Position numbers and translations under genes: made by a program. A DNA stretch of 64,000 nucleotides from Torreya grandis (taxonomy: Eukaryota > Streptophyta > Pinopsida > Cupressales > Taxaceae): contig JARHVA010006305.1 of the NCBI GenBank assembly GCA_037957365.1, positions 632,501-696,500 of the forward strand, in the 5' to 3' direction. Positions within the stretch are counted from its first letter, which is position 1. Every line of letters starts with the position of its first letter. The notes beneath the pieces were generated by a model. It was not told where the DNA came from and did not search any database. It saw nothing but the letters and a program-made list of their open reading frames with translations. Below are positions 35,480-47,721 of the stretch, piece by piece.

Positions 35480-35859
35480 TTGATGATTAACTGAGAATCA
35501 CCATAAACTTGGAGATGAGATATATTCTAATGCACTACTTTTGAAAGTCCTACAACAAGTGTTTCACACTTGGCCATGTTGTTTGTACAAGGAAAGCTGA
35601 TTTTGAATGATTTAGAGATTTGATCCCTTTATGGTGTAATAAAAAATAGGCCTACCCCTAATCCATGTGCAGTGAATGAACCATAAAAATACAGTTTTTA
35701 GGGCTGATCCTCAAGGGGTGTGTCAATGACAATCATTATGGATTCATCAAGAAATTGAAACGTGAGTGGTTGTGTGTCTATGAGAGGTACCTCAGCAAGT
35801 TCATCTATAAGAACATGTCCCTTGATTGCCTTTTGATTGACCTACTCTATGTCAAACTC
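35480..35859 (-). pseudogene. pol: Second, archaeal-type RNase H of the Tat lineage
   Basis: This extra domain between RNase H and integrase defines the Tat lineage. On the minus strand it starts near 35700 with LYFYGSFTAHGLGVGLFF. In the family the first strand ends in D-G-S; here the catalytic Asp is Tyr (GAT-to-TAT class change), so the copy would be inactive. It continues with FKISFPCTNNMAKCETLVVG, where the family has NN.AEYEAL (the Glu is Lys), and VYGDSQLIINQV with the next catalytic Asp kept. The frame is nearly open over 100 codons. Confidence 0.85.
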
Positions 35860-36239
35860 ACTAAGAATCATGATCTATTTAGACATTCTACCTTGTAAAT
35901 CTATTTTAGATAGTAGATTCTTGAGTAGATCTACTTTTGAAATGACCATGGTCTTATTATTTAACATGTAATTGCATAGTTTTTGAGCTACGAAGACCAT
36001 GGCTAGACAAGTTTTTTCAATAGGTGCATAGTTATGTTCATATGTAACCAAGGTATGGATTAGGTAGTATACAACGTGATCCTTTCCTTTGTCATCATGT
36101 TGAGCCAAGAGTGCCCCCAAATTATGATCAGTAGTTGATAGGTATAACAGAAATGGCTTTCCTGGCATAAGAGGTAGTAAAATAGGCAGATTAACAAGAT
36201 AGTCTTTGAGTTGTTGAAAAGTTGTTTGGCAGTGATAAT
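35860..36239 (-). pseudogene. pol: Tat element RNase H (retroviral type)
   Basis: The open frame 36168-35875 reads PFLLYLSTTDHNLGALLAQ, VVYYLIHTL, YAPIEKTCLAMVFVAQKL and then LLSKIDLQGRMSKW, the usual block order of the first RNase H in Ty3/Gypsy elements. In Tat elements this domain is thought to act as a tether after the gain of a second RNase H. Confidence 0.88.
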
Positions 36240-37232
36240 CCTAGTGAAATGAAACTCTCTTATTTAAAATATGTGTAAATAGATGGAAATTGTCTGTTAA
36301 CTGAGAGATGAAGCATCAGATTGACTGGATCTTACCCTACAAACTACAAAGTTGCTTTAAATTGGTTGGTGGTGGCATCTCAGTTATACCATGGACTTTG
36401 GCTGAATCAACTTCAATACCTCTACAAGACATGATGAAGCCAAGTAGTTTTCCTGAAGTTACACCAAACACACATTTCTTTGGATTGAGTCTAACTTTTT
36501 ACTCTCGTAATCTTTTAAATATATTATGTAACACTACTAGATGGTTGGACCTAGTTTTGGATTTTCTTAATATGTCATCGACATAGTCTTCAACAATGTC
36601 ACGCATCATATCATGAAATATGATAGTCATGGCCCTTTGATATGTAGCTCCAGAATTCTTAAGACTAAATGGCATCACCTGATAACAAAATTTTCTCCAT
36701 GGAGTGGTGAATGTTATTTATGTTCATCTTCTGGTGTGATTATGATCTGGTTGTATCTTGAAAAACCATCCATGAGTGAAAGCATTTCATAACCGGCCAT
36801 GGAGTCAACGATCATGTCAATATTAGGAAAGGGAAAATAATATTTAGGACAAGCTTTGTTGATGTCTTGAAAATCAATACAAATTCTAATCCCTTCAATA
36901 TTTTTACTAATAGGTACCACATTAGAGATCTATTCTGAGTAGTCAATGAATCGAATACATCTTGCTTCTAAGAGTTTTTCCAACTCTTTTTTTACCAATA
37001 CAGTAATGTGAGGATGTATCTTACATAACTTTTGTTTTATTGATTTGGCATCAATATTAACCATAAGGTGGTGCAAAACCAAGGTAGGATCTAAACCTGG
37101 CATGTCAGAATAGGCCCATGCAAAAATATCCATAAACTCTCTCAATAGAGCTGCAAAGATGTCATGTTCATCTTCAATGAGTGACACACCTAATTGTATC
37201 CATTTCAAGTCTGATGGAATCTCGATATTCAC
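36240..37232 (-). pseudogene. pol: Tat element reverse transcriptase
   Basis: Copies element RNA into DNA. Frame 37232-36930 carries the pre-RT and N-terminal block (FAWAYSDMPGLDP, VKKELEKLLEARCIRF). Frame 36920-36714 carries VPISK, RICIDFQDINKACPK and FPFPNIDMIVD, then LMDGFSRYNQI with the first catalytic Asp. The YVDD catalytic motif is intact at plus 36574-36585 (IVEDYVDDILRKSK), but a shift and stops separate it from the earlier blocks. The thumb and connection continue to about 36240. Confidence 0.9.
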
Positions 37233-38534
37233 CTCTATTATATCTTCGAGTAGAAGGGTTGAACCATCTTCTATGATAGTAGGAAATGACTTGAATTATT
37301 GGATTATGTTAGGGTCCTCTATTAGGAATTACTCTTCAACTTCTCCTAGGCATGATGAATTTGAGTCACCTAATGGAAGATCTGGCCATGTGACAAAAAA
37401 AATCAAAACTTCTTGGAGACTTTGATCAAATACTTATTATTTCTCAAAGCTAAACTCTAATCCATAGGCAAGTTCATCATTGGTGGTCCCCTAGTCTAAA
37501 TTTAAAGAAGAATGAACACCCCCATTTAATGGTGCCTAAAATAGGTTTTCACCAATAGATTGGCCTTTATCTTTACTTTTTTCCTAGTTAGAAAGTTCCT
37601 CAAAGAGGTTTTCACTTTAGGACCTCAATATTTTACTTATTTGTTTTTGGCCAAGGGTGTTCACTCGCTCTCCAAAATAGGCTGCAGGATCCAATGTGAT
37701 TAAGAATCTTGATTTGTGATCTCCCAATGAAACATTGTCTCTAAGGCCTAAAAAATCATAGAATGCCTCATCATTCTTGAACTCATCAATCGATAGACTA
37801 CATTCTTATTAGTCCTAATCTATCAGTTGGGGATAATATAATGGGAAAGAGTTACAATGAATGGCCAAGGTAAGGGTACAAATGGCATTGTTATCAAATA
37901 GGTTGGTTTCAGCTAGGTCATCAAAGTTGAGGCTATGATTGAACTCTACTTTGCTATCAGCATCATCATCACTAGTTGCTGGTGATGGAGTTTGAATAAG
38001 TAATGTGGGGTCACCCCCAAGTAGTTTAAATCCAAGTCCATAAGGTCTCTCATACTTAGTCATTGAAATTTTCTCGATGGTTCTTTGTTGATTCAGTCTG
38101 AGGCCTCTTCCTTCATAATTGTGACACTTCATGATCCTAATAGGAATAAGATACTTTGCATTTTTATAAAAATTAGCTTAGTAATCATTATATAACCATG
38201 ATTCATCCCCTTTAAGAGGGTTAGTAACTAGGCCAGATGCTGGTACAAATGTGACAGGTTCCTTATCTTTGTTCTTTTGTTGCCAATGCATATGTGGGAT
38301 GACTTTAGGTCACCCAAAGGTTTTTGGATTCTAAGGAAGATTGGCAATATAAAACATATCATGGGTTACATACTCGCCTAGTCCATTATCTAAAATGGTG
38401 AAATGATTAGAATCTTTAGGAGACAACATGCTAGAAAGGAAATCCAAGGTATTAGGATCTATACAATTATCTGGTCTAGGATAGATAAGTATAGCTTTTC
38501 CTTTATCCTAATTGGAACTTGGATTCATACCGTA
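37233..38534 (-). pseudogene. Protease-RT linker of the Tat polyprotein
   Basis: About 1.3 kb of Asp/Glu/Ser-rich coding-like sequence (for example 38132-37815 with PSPATSDDDADSKVEF) with stops. Tat elements have a long poorly conserved linker here. No domain recognised. Confidence 0.5.
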
Positions 38535-39060
38535 CTAATAATTATAGCTTTGAAATTTGGACTCAAGATGCTTGTAGTGCTCATATGGGTGTAAATATCC
38601 TAAAATATTCACTTCCATCCCTGAGTGTGAAAACTTGATATATTGGTGCAGTGTTGATGGGACTACACAAATCTCATATAACCAATGCCTGCCTAGAAGC
38701 ATGTTGTATGATAACTCAAGATCAATCACATGGCAAAGTGTATAATGGGTCAAAGGCCTAATGATAACTAGAAAACTAATGGTACCTTGTGATTCTCTTT
38801 CCTAATTATCATAAGCTTTGATGGTTATTATTTCTAGTTGGAGATCTGCCATTATGTACCCAAGAATATTGATGAGCTTTCGAGACACTATGTTGAGGCC
38901 TGATCTATTGTTTATAAGGACATGTTTCACTTTATGTCATCTGATACAAAATTTTATGTACAATGGGTTATTATGGAATGGGCCAAGAGAAGATATATCG
39001 CTTTGGTTGAATGTGACTTATTGGGCTGGAGCTAGGTGTCCAACCAAAGCTTGAAAGTTA
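38535..39060 (-). pseudogene. pro: Tat element aspartic protease
   Basis: Retropepsin that would cut Gag-Pol. The active-site block on the minus strand reads VLINNRSGLNI near plus 38900-38935, where the family has a D-N/T-G-S-type triad, so the catalytic Asp and Gly are both changed. The second half (38753-38535) reads CHVIDLELSYNMLLGRHWLYE and VPSTLHQYIKF, the conserved LLGR.W and VPSTLHQ blocks of Tat proteases. It lies between gag and RT as expected. Confidence 0.75.
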
Positions 39061-39299
39061 TCAGGGGATATGTCACTAGCAACAGTGGATTGGGTCAAAA
39101 ACTCATTCAAGATGTTTTTTTGGATTATTGACATTCACAACAAATCTAAAATAGAATTTTGTTTTGGTGTCTTTTACAATTGTTCCACAATATCAAATTT
39201 CCTATCTTGGTCAGTAGTAAATGGTTTATTCTGAGGCTGAATGCTTGGTTGGATGATAGGCAAAGTGGTGGGTGGTTGTGGGCCTGGAATAGTAATCTT

Positions 39300-42200
39300 T
39301 GACCTTTCATTTTTGATTGCATAATCAGGATTAAATATTGGACCATTATTGCTATCTGATATTGGAAATGGTGTGGGACCAGATAGGACAAGTCTTGGTT
39401 GTCAGTGCACTTACATGTGCTCATGTGATAAGAATGAGTTGTTGCTATAAGATCCAAAAGGGGAAGTCCTAGTTTGTTGGTTCGCATTTATGCACTCCTA
39501 GATTAAATAAGGATTATCCATGTGATTTGGTTGAATATTTTTGTTTAGTAATGGTCTAGGATGATTAGTGTTTAGTCTAGGATTAATGGAGATGGTATTA
39601 ACACCATCCCCTATAATATCACCTACAACCTTATTGTAGTCATGTGAAACTACATGGTAGGTTTGTTGGTTATTACCATTATGACCTTGGTTTTGTTCAT
39701 TATTCTATCATTTTGGGTTCTACCGCTAATTTTATTGATTCTATTGGTTTGGCCTTTGATTTTGATACTGTTGATTTTACTGTTGCACTAGTTGTTGTTG
39801 TTGTTGTTGTTGCTAATTGTTCTAATATTGTTGATTGTTATGTCAAATAAAAGGTTTTTAATAAATCCCAAGAGTTTGATTAGAAGTGGAAGCCATATTA
39901 TCTAATGTTATCTCCCCATTCTCCAACATATTCTCAATTAAATGATTGATTTGGACACATCTTCATATATTATGCTCGTTGACCCAATGATAGTCACAGA
40001 AATCACTTCATAGTACTAATCAGGATAAGGAATGCCTTGTGGATAATGATTTGATATAGGCCAACTAATCAGATTAGTGACATCAATCTTATGAAATACA
40101 AATTCAATAGGTTCTCCTAGGTCACTAAAGACATGATGTGCATGCACAATTCTCCTAGGAGGAGGGGTTTGTAATGGTAACAGTTACTATATTTGTTGTA
40201 CAGGTTTTGGTTGTTGTGCTTGTGCACTAGTTGAGTAGGGGTAAGCTAAAAAGGTGGTGTAGGTGATGTTTACACCATTTTCACATGACAAGATTTGGTT
40301 ACTCCATTTCCCAAAACATTTTTATTCAGTTAAATTACTTTGGTCTTTCATGGTTATTGGCTTGTGCTAGTTATGATGATGACACTTGAATGGGATGTTA
40401 GTCATTTATCTGATTGGTACCTTGATTTTGATTAGTTGAATTAAGCTTGATACCTCTTTTATTAATGAGTGCTCTCTCGATCAACAAACTTTTATCAATG
40501 ATCTCCTTGAACGTATGTGCATATTACAGTTCCAAATGATAAGCTATCTCACTGTGGAAATTTTTGGTAAACATAGAGGCTAATTATTTATCCGATAAAA
40601 TATGAGTGAAATGGCTTTCAATGGATCTCCATCATTATAAATAACTTGCAAAACTCTCACTAGATTTTTGCTTTGCTTGCGTTAAATCCACCAATGAAAT
40701 CTCATGTTCAAGATTATAAGAAAAGTGTTGCATAAGCTTATCAAAAAGATCATCAAAATATACTACTAAATTTTTGGGCAACTTAGAAAACCACTCCAAG
40801 GATTTCCATCCAAGCTTCTTGGAAATAATAGCAAAAGGTATATGTTGATATATGCCACTGGTTGACATGCGACAAAGAATTCAGTCAAATGAGCCTTAGG
40901 GTCACCTTTCCCTTTGTATTTATCAAATTTCAATGGTTCCTATCCTAGAGGAAATGGTATATGTAAATACTCCATATTGAATGGATAGGAACATATGTCA
41001 TCCAATTTAAACTTTTTAATTTGTTTACTAGCTTGAATGGTAATAATTGCATCCTTCATATGTTATAATTCTTGGGATAGGAAAATGGAAGGAATATTGA
41101 TTTGAGGGAGAATTTGGGTTTGGATAGATGGTTGGGAGGTCACAAGTGGAGCACTTTGACCAAGGTATGATGGAGATACATGTTAGGGTACATTGGCTTG
41201 GTTGGGGAATGGACTAAGAATAAACATATGTGGATTATGATGTACATGAAATTGCATACTTGGTTATGTAATATTTTGGTCTGATTTGGTGATAAAGGTT
41301 TGACTTGGAGGATTTTGTAGTTGGAATAGAGGGATATAACTATATTGTGCCTACTATGGTTGAAAATGGATATGCTACTGACTAATCAAACCTTGCTATT
41401 GAGTGGGAACTTATAGATCAAAACCCTATCTCTGGATTTGTAGCACATTTTGAACCAATGGTTGTCTAATAAGTACTTGAGAAACATGGGGACCTCCTTG
41501 TTGCATAAATCCCTATGAGGGAGTGAAATTAGGTTACAGATTTGGCATCTATCGTTGACCAATATTTGCATGTTGTTGACTAGTCATTACTTGGTTTTGG
41601 ATTGGCATATTAGTCTGTGACTGAAGAGGTATATTCATCGTTACCTGGTGAGGTGGAACATTTGTTGCCCCTAATTTAGGTGGTAATGTATTTATCCTCT
41701 GTTGTGTTGATACACTAGATTGTGCCTGTTGTTGTGGAATACTAGTCGTTACTTGTTGAGGAGGAGTAGGATTCATCACATTCTATCATTGAGGCATGGC
41801 ATTGGTCATTATTTGATTACCTAATCCCATAGGTTGTTCATGTGAGAAAGCAGTCAGTTGAGGTTAGGGTGTATAAACTCCCATTCCCTGGTATGATGAC
41901 CTATTCATAGGATTAACTATAGGCACATGTTGTTAGCTAGTTGTTTGCATATTAGTACCACTTTGATTGGGACTGGACCTTGTTTGCACATTATCTACTA
42001 CATTTGGCTCACTATTCAGTGTAGAGGCTGAAGACACTTCTTCAATAATGGGCATATGCATCAAGTTATCTATTGCAATGGTTTGTATGAATGGGTCAAA
42101 ATTTGGATTATCTTATTCAGTTACCTCTATTAACACTCCTATTGAAGGAACTAGGTCAATGAGAGGCTTACTTACCATGTTCATCTGATTAAAATTATGT

Positions 42201-42798
42201 GCTAGATTTAGGTAGGCTTGATATACTGTCTACATTTGGTTAAAGTGCTCTTCCATGATGTTTTTACCTCAATCAAATATATTAAGATCTTGGTATGTTG
42301 TTTGGACTAGAGCCATAGGATTGCTAAAAGAAGCTTGTTGATCGTAAATGATATTGTGGAGCACTCTTACTAGACTTGGTAAAATTTTATGGGGAAATTC
42401 TACTAAAAACTTAGCCCCTACCTCTATGGCTCTAACTAAAATCTCATCTTTGTTCTCTAAAAAATGTCACTAAAAAAAAGTGGATCATATGTGGAAGCCG
42501 TATTAGTAGAATATTACTATTGAAGTACTGGCTCATCTACTGTAGGTATTATTGCTAGGTATTATGTGGTTTGCTCTTGGTTATATTCTGAATAAGGTGG
42601 TGTGTTAACTAGATAGTTGGCCAATAGATCTTGGCTTTGTGTCCCTGATTGAGTATTATAAGAGGGATAAGAATCCATCTCATAAGTAATATTATCCACA
42701 TAGGGGTCTTACACCATTTATTCTTGAGCAACTACATTACTAATCCCTAGATTGTACATGAGTCCACTACGAGTGTAGGAATACATGTTGGGATCCAT
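39300..42798 (-). pseudogene. gag: Tat element gag
   Basis: Gag forms the particle and packages the RNA. The start is the minus-strand ATG at 42796-42798 (MDPNMYSYTRSG), the first one followed by coherent coding. The N-terminal third is rich in Gln, Asn, Pro and Thr (for example 41779-41549, TSIPQQQAQSSVSTQQ). The core gag domain lies at about 41000-40600 (LEWFSKLP, DDLFDKLMQHFSYNLEH, KQKSSESFASYL). A C-X2-H-X4-H-X4-C-like zinc pattern typical of Tat gag sits at 39957-39998 with a TGA inside. A Gln-rich stretch encoded by the CAA repeat at 39791-39812 follows. The gene carries many stops and shifts. The boundary with protease is approximate. Confidence 0.8.
39791..39812. repeat. (GTT)n / (CAA)n trinucleotide run in gag
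   Basis: Seven GTT units on the plus strand, encoding a poly-Gln run on the minus strand within the gag C-terminal part. Confidence 0.9.
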
Positions 42799-45099
42799 AG
42801 TCAATACTTTTATGATAAAAGGTCAAAGAGTTCTAAAAACTCTAAAAAAGATAATGTCTAGAATAGATGATGTTCCAACTTGGTCTAGATTTTTTTAAAG
42901 GATCAAAAAGGTTTATGCAAATATTTGCGAGGAAACAAGCTAGCATGAAGTATCTAGCATTTCACTGTTCACACAAAGATAAGCAAGGTAAATGATATTA
43001 AAAATCAAAATGCCAAACTCTAAGGTCGAAGTGTTTCAAATTGGTCTAATCTAAGAATTTAAATTTGCTAGGTACTTTGGCCAAATGTGGCATCAAAATC
43101 TCGGTTCAAGCAAGGCATGTGCTAGGACTCTTGGCCAAACGACATCAAAAGCTAGACTTTGAAAATAGATGAAAGTTTTAATCTAATGGATTTGAAACAC
43201 TTCTAAAAAACACTAGGCATTTAATTCTTGGACATGAACTTGATCAACTAGGTATAAGGTATGAAAAAAAGGCACTTGTTAACAATAATTTATTTTCTCA
43301 CAAAAATTGGTATAAAAATGGGTTCTTTTAACAAACAAGATAGACAAAAGTGAACAGTATAACTATTTTAGATAAAAGATCACAAAAGTACACTTGGATT
43401 GGTCTAAAAATGTAGGAACAAATTAAAACCCTATGCAAGAAGGTCTATGAAATAATATTTGAAATGTTTTGGGTAGCATAATGATACTATACTACCCAAA
43501 AAGGTGTGATAAAAAAGTTCATTTCAAAAACTCTCTAAGGCAAATATGTTTTCCTACAATTTTGATAGCATAACACTATTTTTCTTAGCTCAAAAATGTT
43601 TAGCACAAAATGTCTTAAGTCTATCAAATGATGACAATGATTATGAGTCTTAAACGGCCTTCAACCTAAATTGGAAATTAAACCTAAGTTCCCTCAAGTT
43701 TAGTGCAAATGGTGAACCCATTTAACACATCAACCCTATAAACTTATAAAGGTGTAATTTTGAATTTATATTATAAGTGAAAGACTTTAAACAAATTTGC
43801 TAAAGGTCTAGACTTAATTGGGCAGCATAACTGCACTGAAGTGGATGATATGACTCTCAAGATTTTGATGAACTTTTGAACAAGGAAAATAAATGATCTC
43901 ACGTGGACAACGTAATGCCTCTTTATTAAAAGGAAAATTTGGAATATGTGATTAGTTTGGAATATTTGTTTACACCAAGTTTTGACTCCAAATAAGACTT
44001 TAACCTAGAGTAAGACCAACTAATTAACCATTCTTAGATCCTAAACTGACAAGGTTACTTGGTATTATTGAAATCCATCAATATACCTCATTTGAGAGGA
44101 TTTTAAGTGTTCATCCAAATGTAAATATGAATTATATAGTAGGGTTTTTACACCCCCCTTCTCTTAAATGACAGTACTACGACATGGACCTTGAGGTGCA
44201 CCTTACACGAACAATACTTCCATGGCAAGTGGGGATTTATCTAAGATCTAACAAGTTTTTGAACGATCTAGGAGAATCAATTACACAATGAATTTCACGC
44301 TAAACAATGCAAAAAAGCATGGATTTTGGGTTTGTATCACTTGGCTTGTTATAAAAAGGTCTAGTCCTTTTTACAACCACTATATCTTGCTATTTGCTTA
44401 GTGTAGTCTGATGTCCAAAGTGCCACTACGTCCCATGTGAAAATCCAAAGGAGACAAATGAAGTCAATGATGGAAGATGAAACCCTAGGTCAAAGCTTCT
44501 CTAAATAACTTATGTGAGGTGATGAAGTCCCCCTCACAAGCCAAGTTTACATAAAAATAAAGAAAACATGAAATATAAAGAATTTAGGGTCATTTTCAAA
44601 GCCATCCAAACTTTGACAAATTTTTGGGGAGTTCTTTAGACAACATTCTTTCTAAGCCTTGGACTAGGCTACTTGCAATAAGAATGACACTTTTGATTCC
44701 AAGGGTTCCCTGTAGGCGACAAATGGAAGAGCATACATGCAACATTCCTCTTTTTTCCAAACAAAAATTTAATTAAACAACTATTAAAAATAAAAATTGA
44801 CAAGTGTGTTCAATTTTAAACCCAAAATGAAATATTTGGTGGTGTTCATTTGACCCCTTGGTCTTAGTTACAAACTTTGAAAACATTTAACAAAACATCT
44901 AAGTCCTTTGTTAAACACCAAAACAAGGTTCCTAATTAATTTTTAAGCATGCAAAGGTGATTTAAACATGTTTTGAATAAATATCAAGCTTGGTCCTATA
45001 ATAAAATTGTTAGAATTTCCTTTATCTTTGAATCTCTTTTTAGCTTGAAACAATGAACTTTGAAAAAGTAGCTCTTGGGTCTGTGTTTTAAAAAAAAAA
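42799..45099 (-). other. Untranslated leader of the Tat element
   Basis: About 2.3 kb between the repeat cluster and the first gag ATG, with no protein signature on either strand. A long leader is usual in Tat elements. Confidence 0.6.
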
Positions 45100-45240
45100 C
45101 ATAGTGACCAATGTCAGTTATTACCATCGGCGTCAGTTACTCTGGCTAACCGAGATCTAACCGATGTTGTTTTTGCTAACCAACATTAGTTAAGTAGATA
45201 ACCGATGTCGATATTACTTGCTGACGTCAGATACTGTGTA
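45100..45240. repeat. Leader repeat cluster around AACCGATGTCGGTTA
   Basis: Five or six degenerate copies of a partly palindromic motif (CCAATGTCAGTTA, CCATCGGCGTCAGTTA, TAACCGATGTTG, AACCGATGTCGAT and others) lie in 140 bases just inside the primer site, ending with the perfect palindrome CTGACGTCAG (45221-45230). Confidence 0.75.
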
Positions 45241-45360
45241 AAACTATGGCAAACAAAAATGGCAAAATAAAGTTAGAAAATCAATTTGTAAGAGTTTTAA
45301 AGGTTCAAATAAATATTTTAGAGTTAAAAAATGATCTCCTTCAAGTGTGAGATGCATCTT

Positions 45361-45377
45361 TTCCCACCGACATGCCA
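45361..45377 (-). promoter_or_regulatory. Primer-binding site of the Tat element
   Basis: Two bases inside the 5' LTR, the minus strand reads TGGCATGTCGGTGGGAA, i.e. the complement of a tRNA 3' end with terminal CCA. I did not identify the tRNA. The same motif with one extra base is found at the equivalent place in the element at 56344-63570. Confidence 0.7.
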
Positions 45378-45379
45378 TA

Positions 45380-46581
45380 TGTGATCTAGGAATTTGACTC
45401 AAGAAAGGATGGTTAGTATCATGTTAGTTCCAAAATACAAACAAAATGAAAAAAACACACTAACTAGCATAACATCTCTAGGTCTAGACACTGGAGAGAG
45501 CTTAGTTAATGAAAATAAATAATAAACACAACTAAAAATTAAGGAATAAAACATAATAATTCCTTCACCTTCCTTAGATTCTTCAAATGCCTTTGTAGTA
45601 GTGGCTTACTCGGCTTGTGCTTATGAAGTCCTTGGTAATGGAATCTTGACTACCTCCATCTCTCCTTGGCACCTTGTGGCTTTAGCTTGGCTTGGATTGG
45701 AATCAATTTGGCATTATAACTTTGCATTATCAAGTCCTTTGAAGATATTTGAACATAATAACTTTGCACCAAAATAGCTTAGAAATGATGTTGTGAGGCC
45801 TCCTATTTATAGATTTTTGAGAATGTTTAGAATCAACTTGAACTGTCCATCTCAAGATTGAGATGTGTAGTTGAGGATTAATTCAATTTTTGGAATTAAG
45901 TTTGTAATTATCCTTATCATGAAATTAGAAGAAGGGGAAATTAAGTGGCATGAAGGGCATCATGGAAGGCATTGATGAGCCATGGAGGGCAAGAATCCTA
46001 ATATTTATGGCATTTATGGCCTTGGGATGTCTTTCCAAGAAATTTGGTCACTTGATGATGTAGATATTCAATATCCATTTCAAAAAATAATTATTCAACA
46101 AGTTTTCATGGAATTATTTATTAGGCCTTGATTTGGGTTAATTAGCTCTTAAGTATGGTTAAGCATCTTATGCACAAATTACTTAAATTGATCAGAATGC
46201 CTTGTTATTGGTCTAAAATTTGACTGGATTGGAATTGGAAGTCCACGTTAGATGCGTTGAAACCGTATTCTCATTTAGAATGTTACTAACAACAAATAAC
46301 AAAGACATGTGTCTTGTGTAGAAGATTTGATAGGAAAGATCAATCTAGAGCACCCAAGTGTAAAATTGGCATTTTGACTCGAAATGATCTGATCAAAGTT
46401 AGTTATCCCATAAATTGCATTGCCCCATTTAGGAATACCCTAGCCAAAATTGGTACTTGAATATGTTAGTTTCATATCATTTAGCATGTTTTAGCATTTT
46501 TAGGCTAAATTATACATTTTGGGTGGAAATTGGTCAAAAGCCTGATTGAAGGTTATCAGTGTCTAGATTTAGGTGTCTACA
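45380..46581 (-). repeat. 5' LTR of the Tat element
   Basis: On the minus strand it starts TGTAGACA (plus 46574-46581) and ends CA at 45380. It drives element transcription; the likely TATA box is CTATAAATAGG on minus at 45802-45812. The two LTRs differ at many scattered sites, so the insertion is old. Confidence 0.93.
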
Positions 46582-46586
46582 GGTAT
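46582..46586. repeat. Target-site duplication GGTAT, right
   Basis: Identical to 30433-30437. Confidence 0.9.
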
Positions 46587-47636
46587 TATAAAAAAATGTT
46601 TCCATTAAAAATATAATTTTTATAATAAAATTGACAAAAAAATTTAAAATTTTAAATGTCTTAATTTAGGTTTGTGTTTTTTGGTTTAGAGTTAGATTTT
46701 TATGATCATTTTTCTATTAAATTTGAAAATTCATTTGACTGATTTTGGTTTTAATTTTAATTTTTTATATATATATTTTAAAAAAATTGTGAATGTTATT
46801 TTATTTTTTTTAAATTAATTTTATTTGGAATTGTATTGTTTTCAATGATTTTTCTTTTACATTTTCTCTTAACAAAATTATAAATTTAGTTTGATTTTAG
46901 GTTTTCCACATATTTTTTAAATAATTTCTCCTACAAGCAATTCATTATTAGAAGAGAGAACACAAGAATCTTCTCTATTATAACTATTGAAATAGTCATC
47001 CAAAGTTATAGTTTTTTTTTTTTGAAACTTGGAAAACTTTTTTAGAAAGTTTTATTTTTGAAATCTAAATGCTTGTGGGAAGGCTTATTATGGAAACATA
47101 TTTTAGAGATTCAGGGATAATATAAGGGTTTTCAATATCACTTACAACAAGTTTCATAGCTAGGCTTCTAGAGAGTTGTGTTCAATGAGATCGATTTGTG
47201 AGTTAGGAAGAAAGCCAATGGCTTGGGCTTTTACATAATGGAATAAATTATAAATAACAATTTGATGAAGGGAGAGTTGGCATTTATCATGTTTCATATT
47301 CAAAATAAAGTTATCCATAAACATAAGCATATAAAAAAGAAAGTTTAACAATTTTATTATGTTTGAAGTGATTTAAAAAAATGAAATGATGAGATACATA
47401 AACTTTATGTCTGCCTTTAAAAATGACATACCTCATTGCTTTGTGAAGGAATTCATTCCAAGGCTCTCGGATATAATTTTTGAGATACCCCCTTGAAATT
47501 CAACTCATTTCTAAGTTAAAACTTAATTCATATTATGACATGTTTATTTTTTAGGCAACAAGATGTTTGACACAAGAGGTAGATGATGACAACAGTGGTG
47601 ATAAAGATGAAAATGATGGTTGTGTTGGTGCTATAG

Positions 47637-47721
<85 letters not shown>

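Larger units (their letters stand above)
30438..46581 (-). mobile_element. Full-length Ty3/Gypsy Tat-lineage retrotransposon, 16.1 kb, dead
   Basis: Two LTRs of about 1.2 kb (30438-31638 and 45380-46581) enclose 13.7 kb and the whole is flanked by the exact 5-bp duplication GGTAT (30433-30437 and 46582-46586). Genes run on the minus strand in the order gag, protease, RT, RNase H, second RNase H, integrase, which is the Ty3/Gypsy order. The second, archaeal-type RNase H between RNase H and integrase and the gag Cys/His pattern identify the Tat group (relatives: Ogre, Retand, Grande). Every gene contains stops or shifts. Long untranslated parts (2.6 kb leader, 2.3 kb 3' region) make it large. 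Confidence 0.93.
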
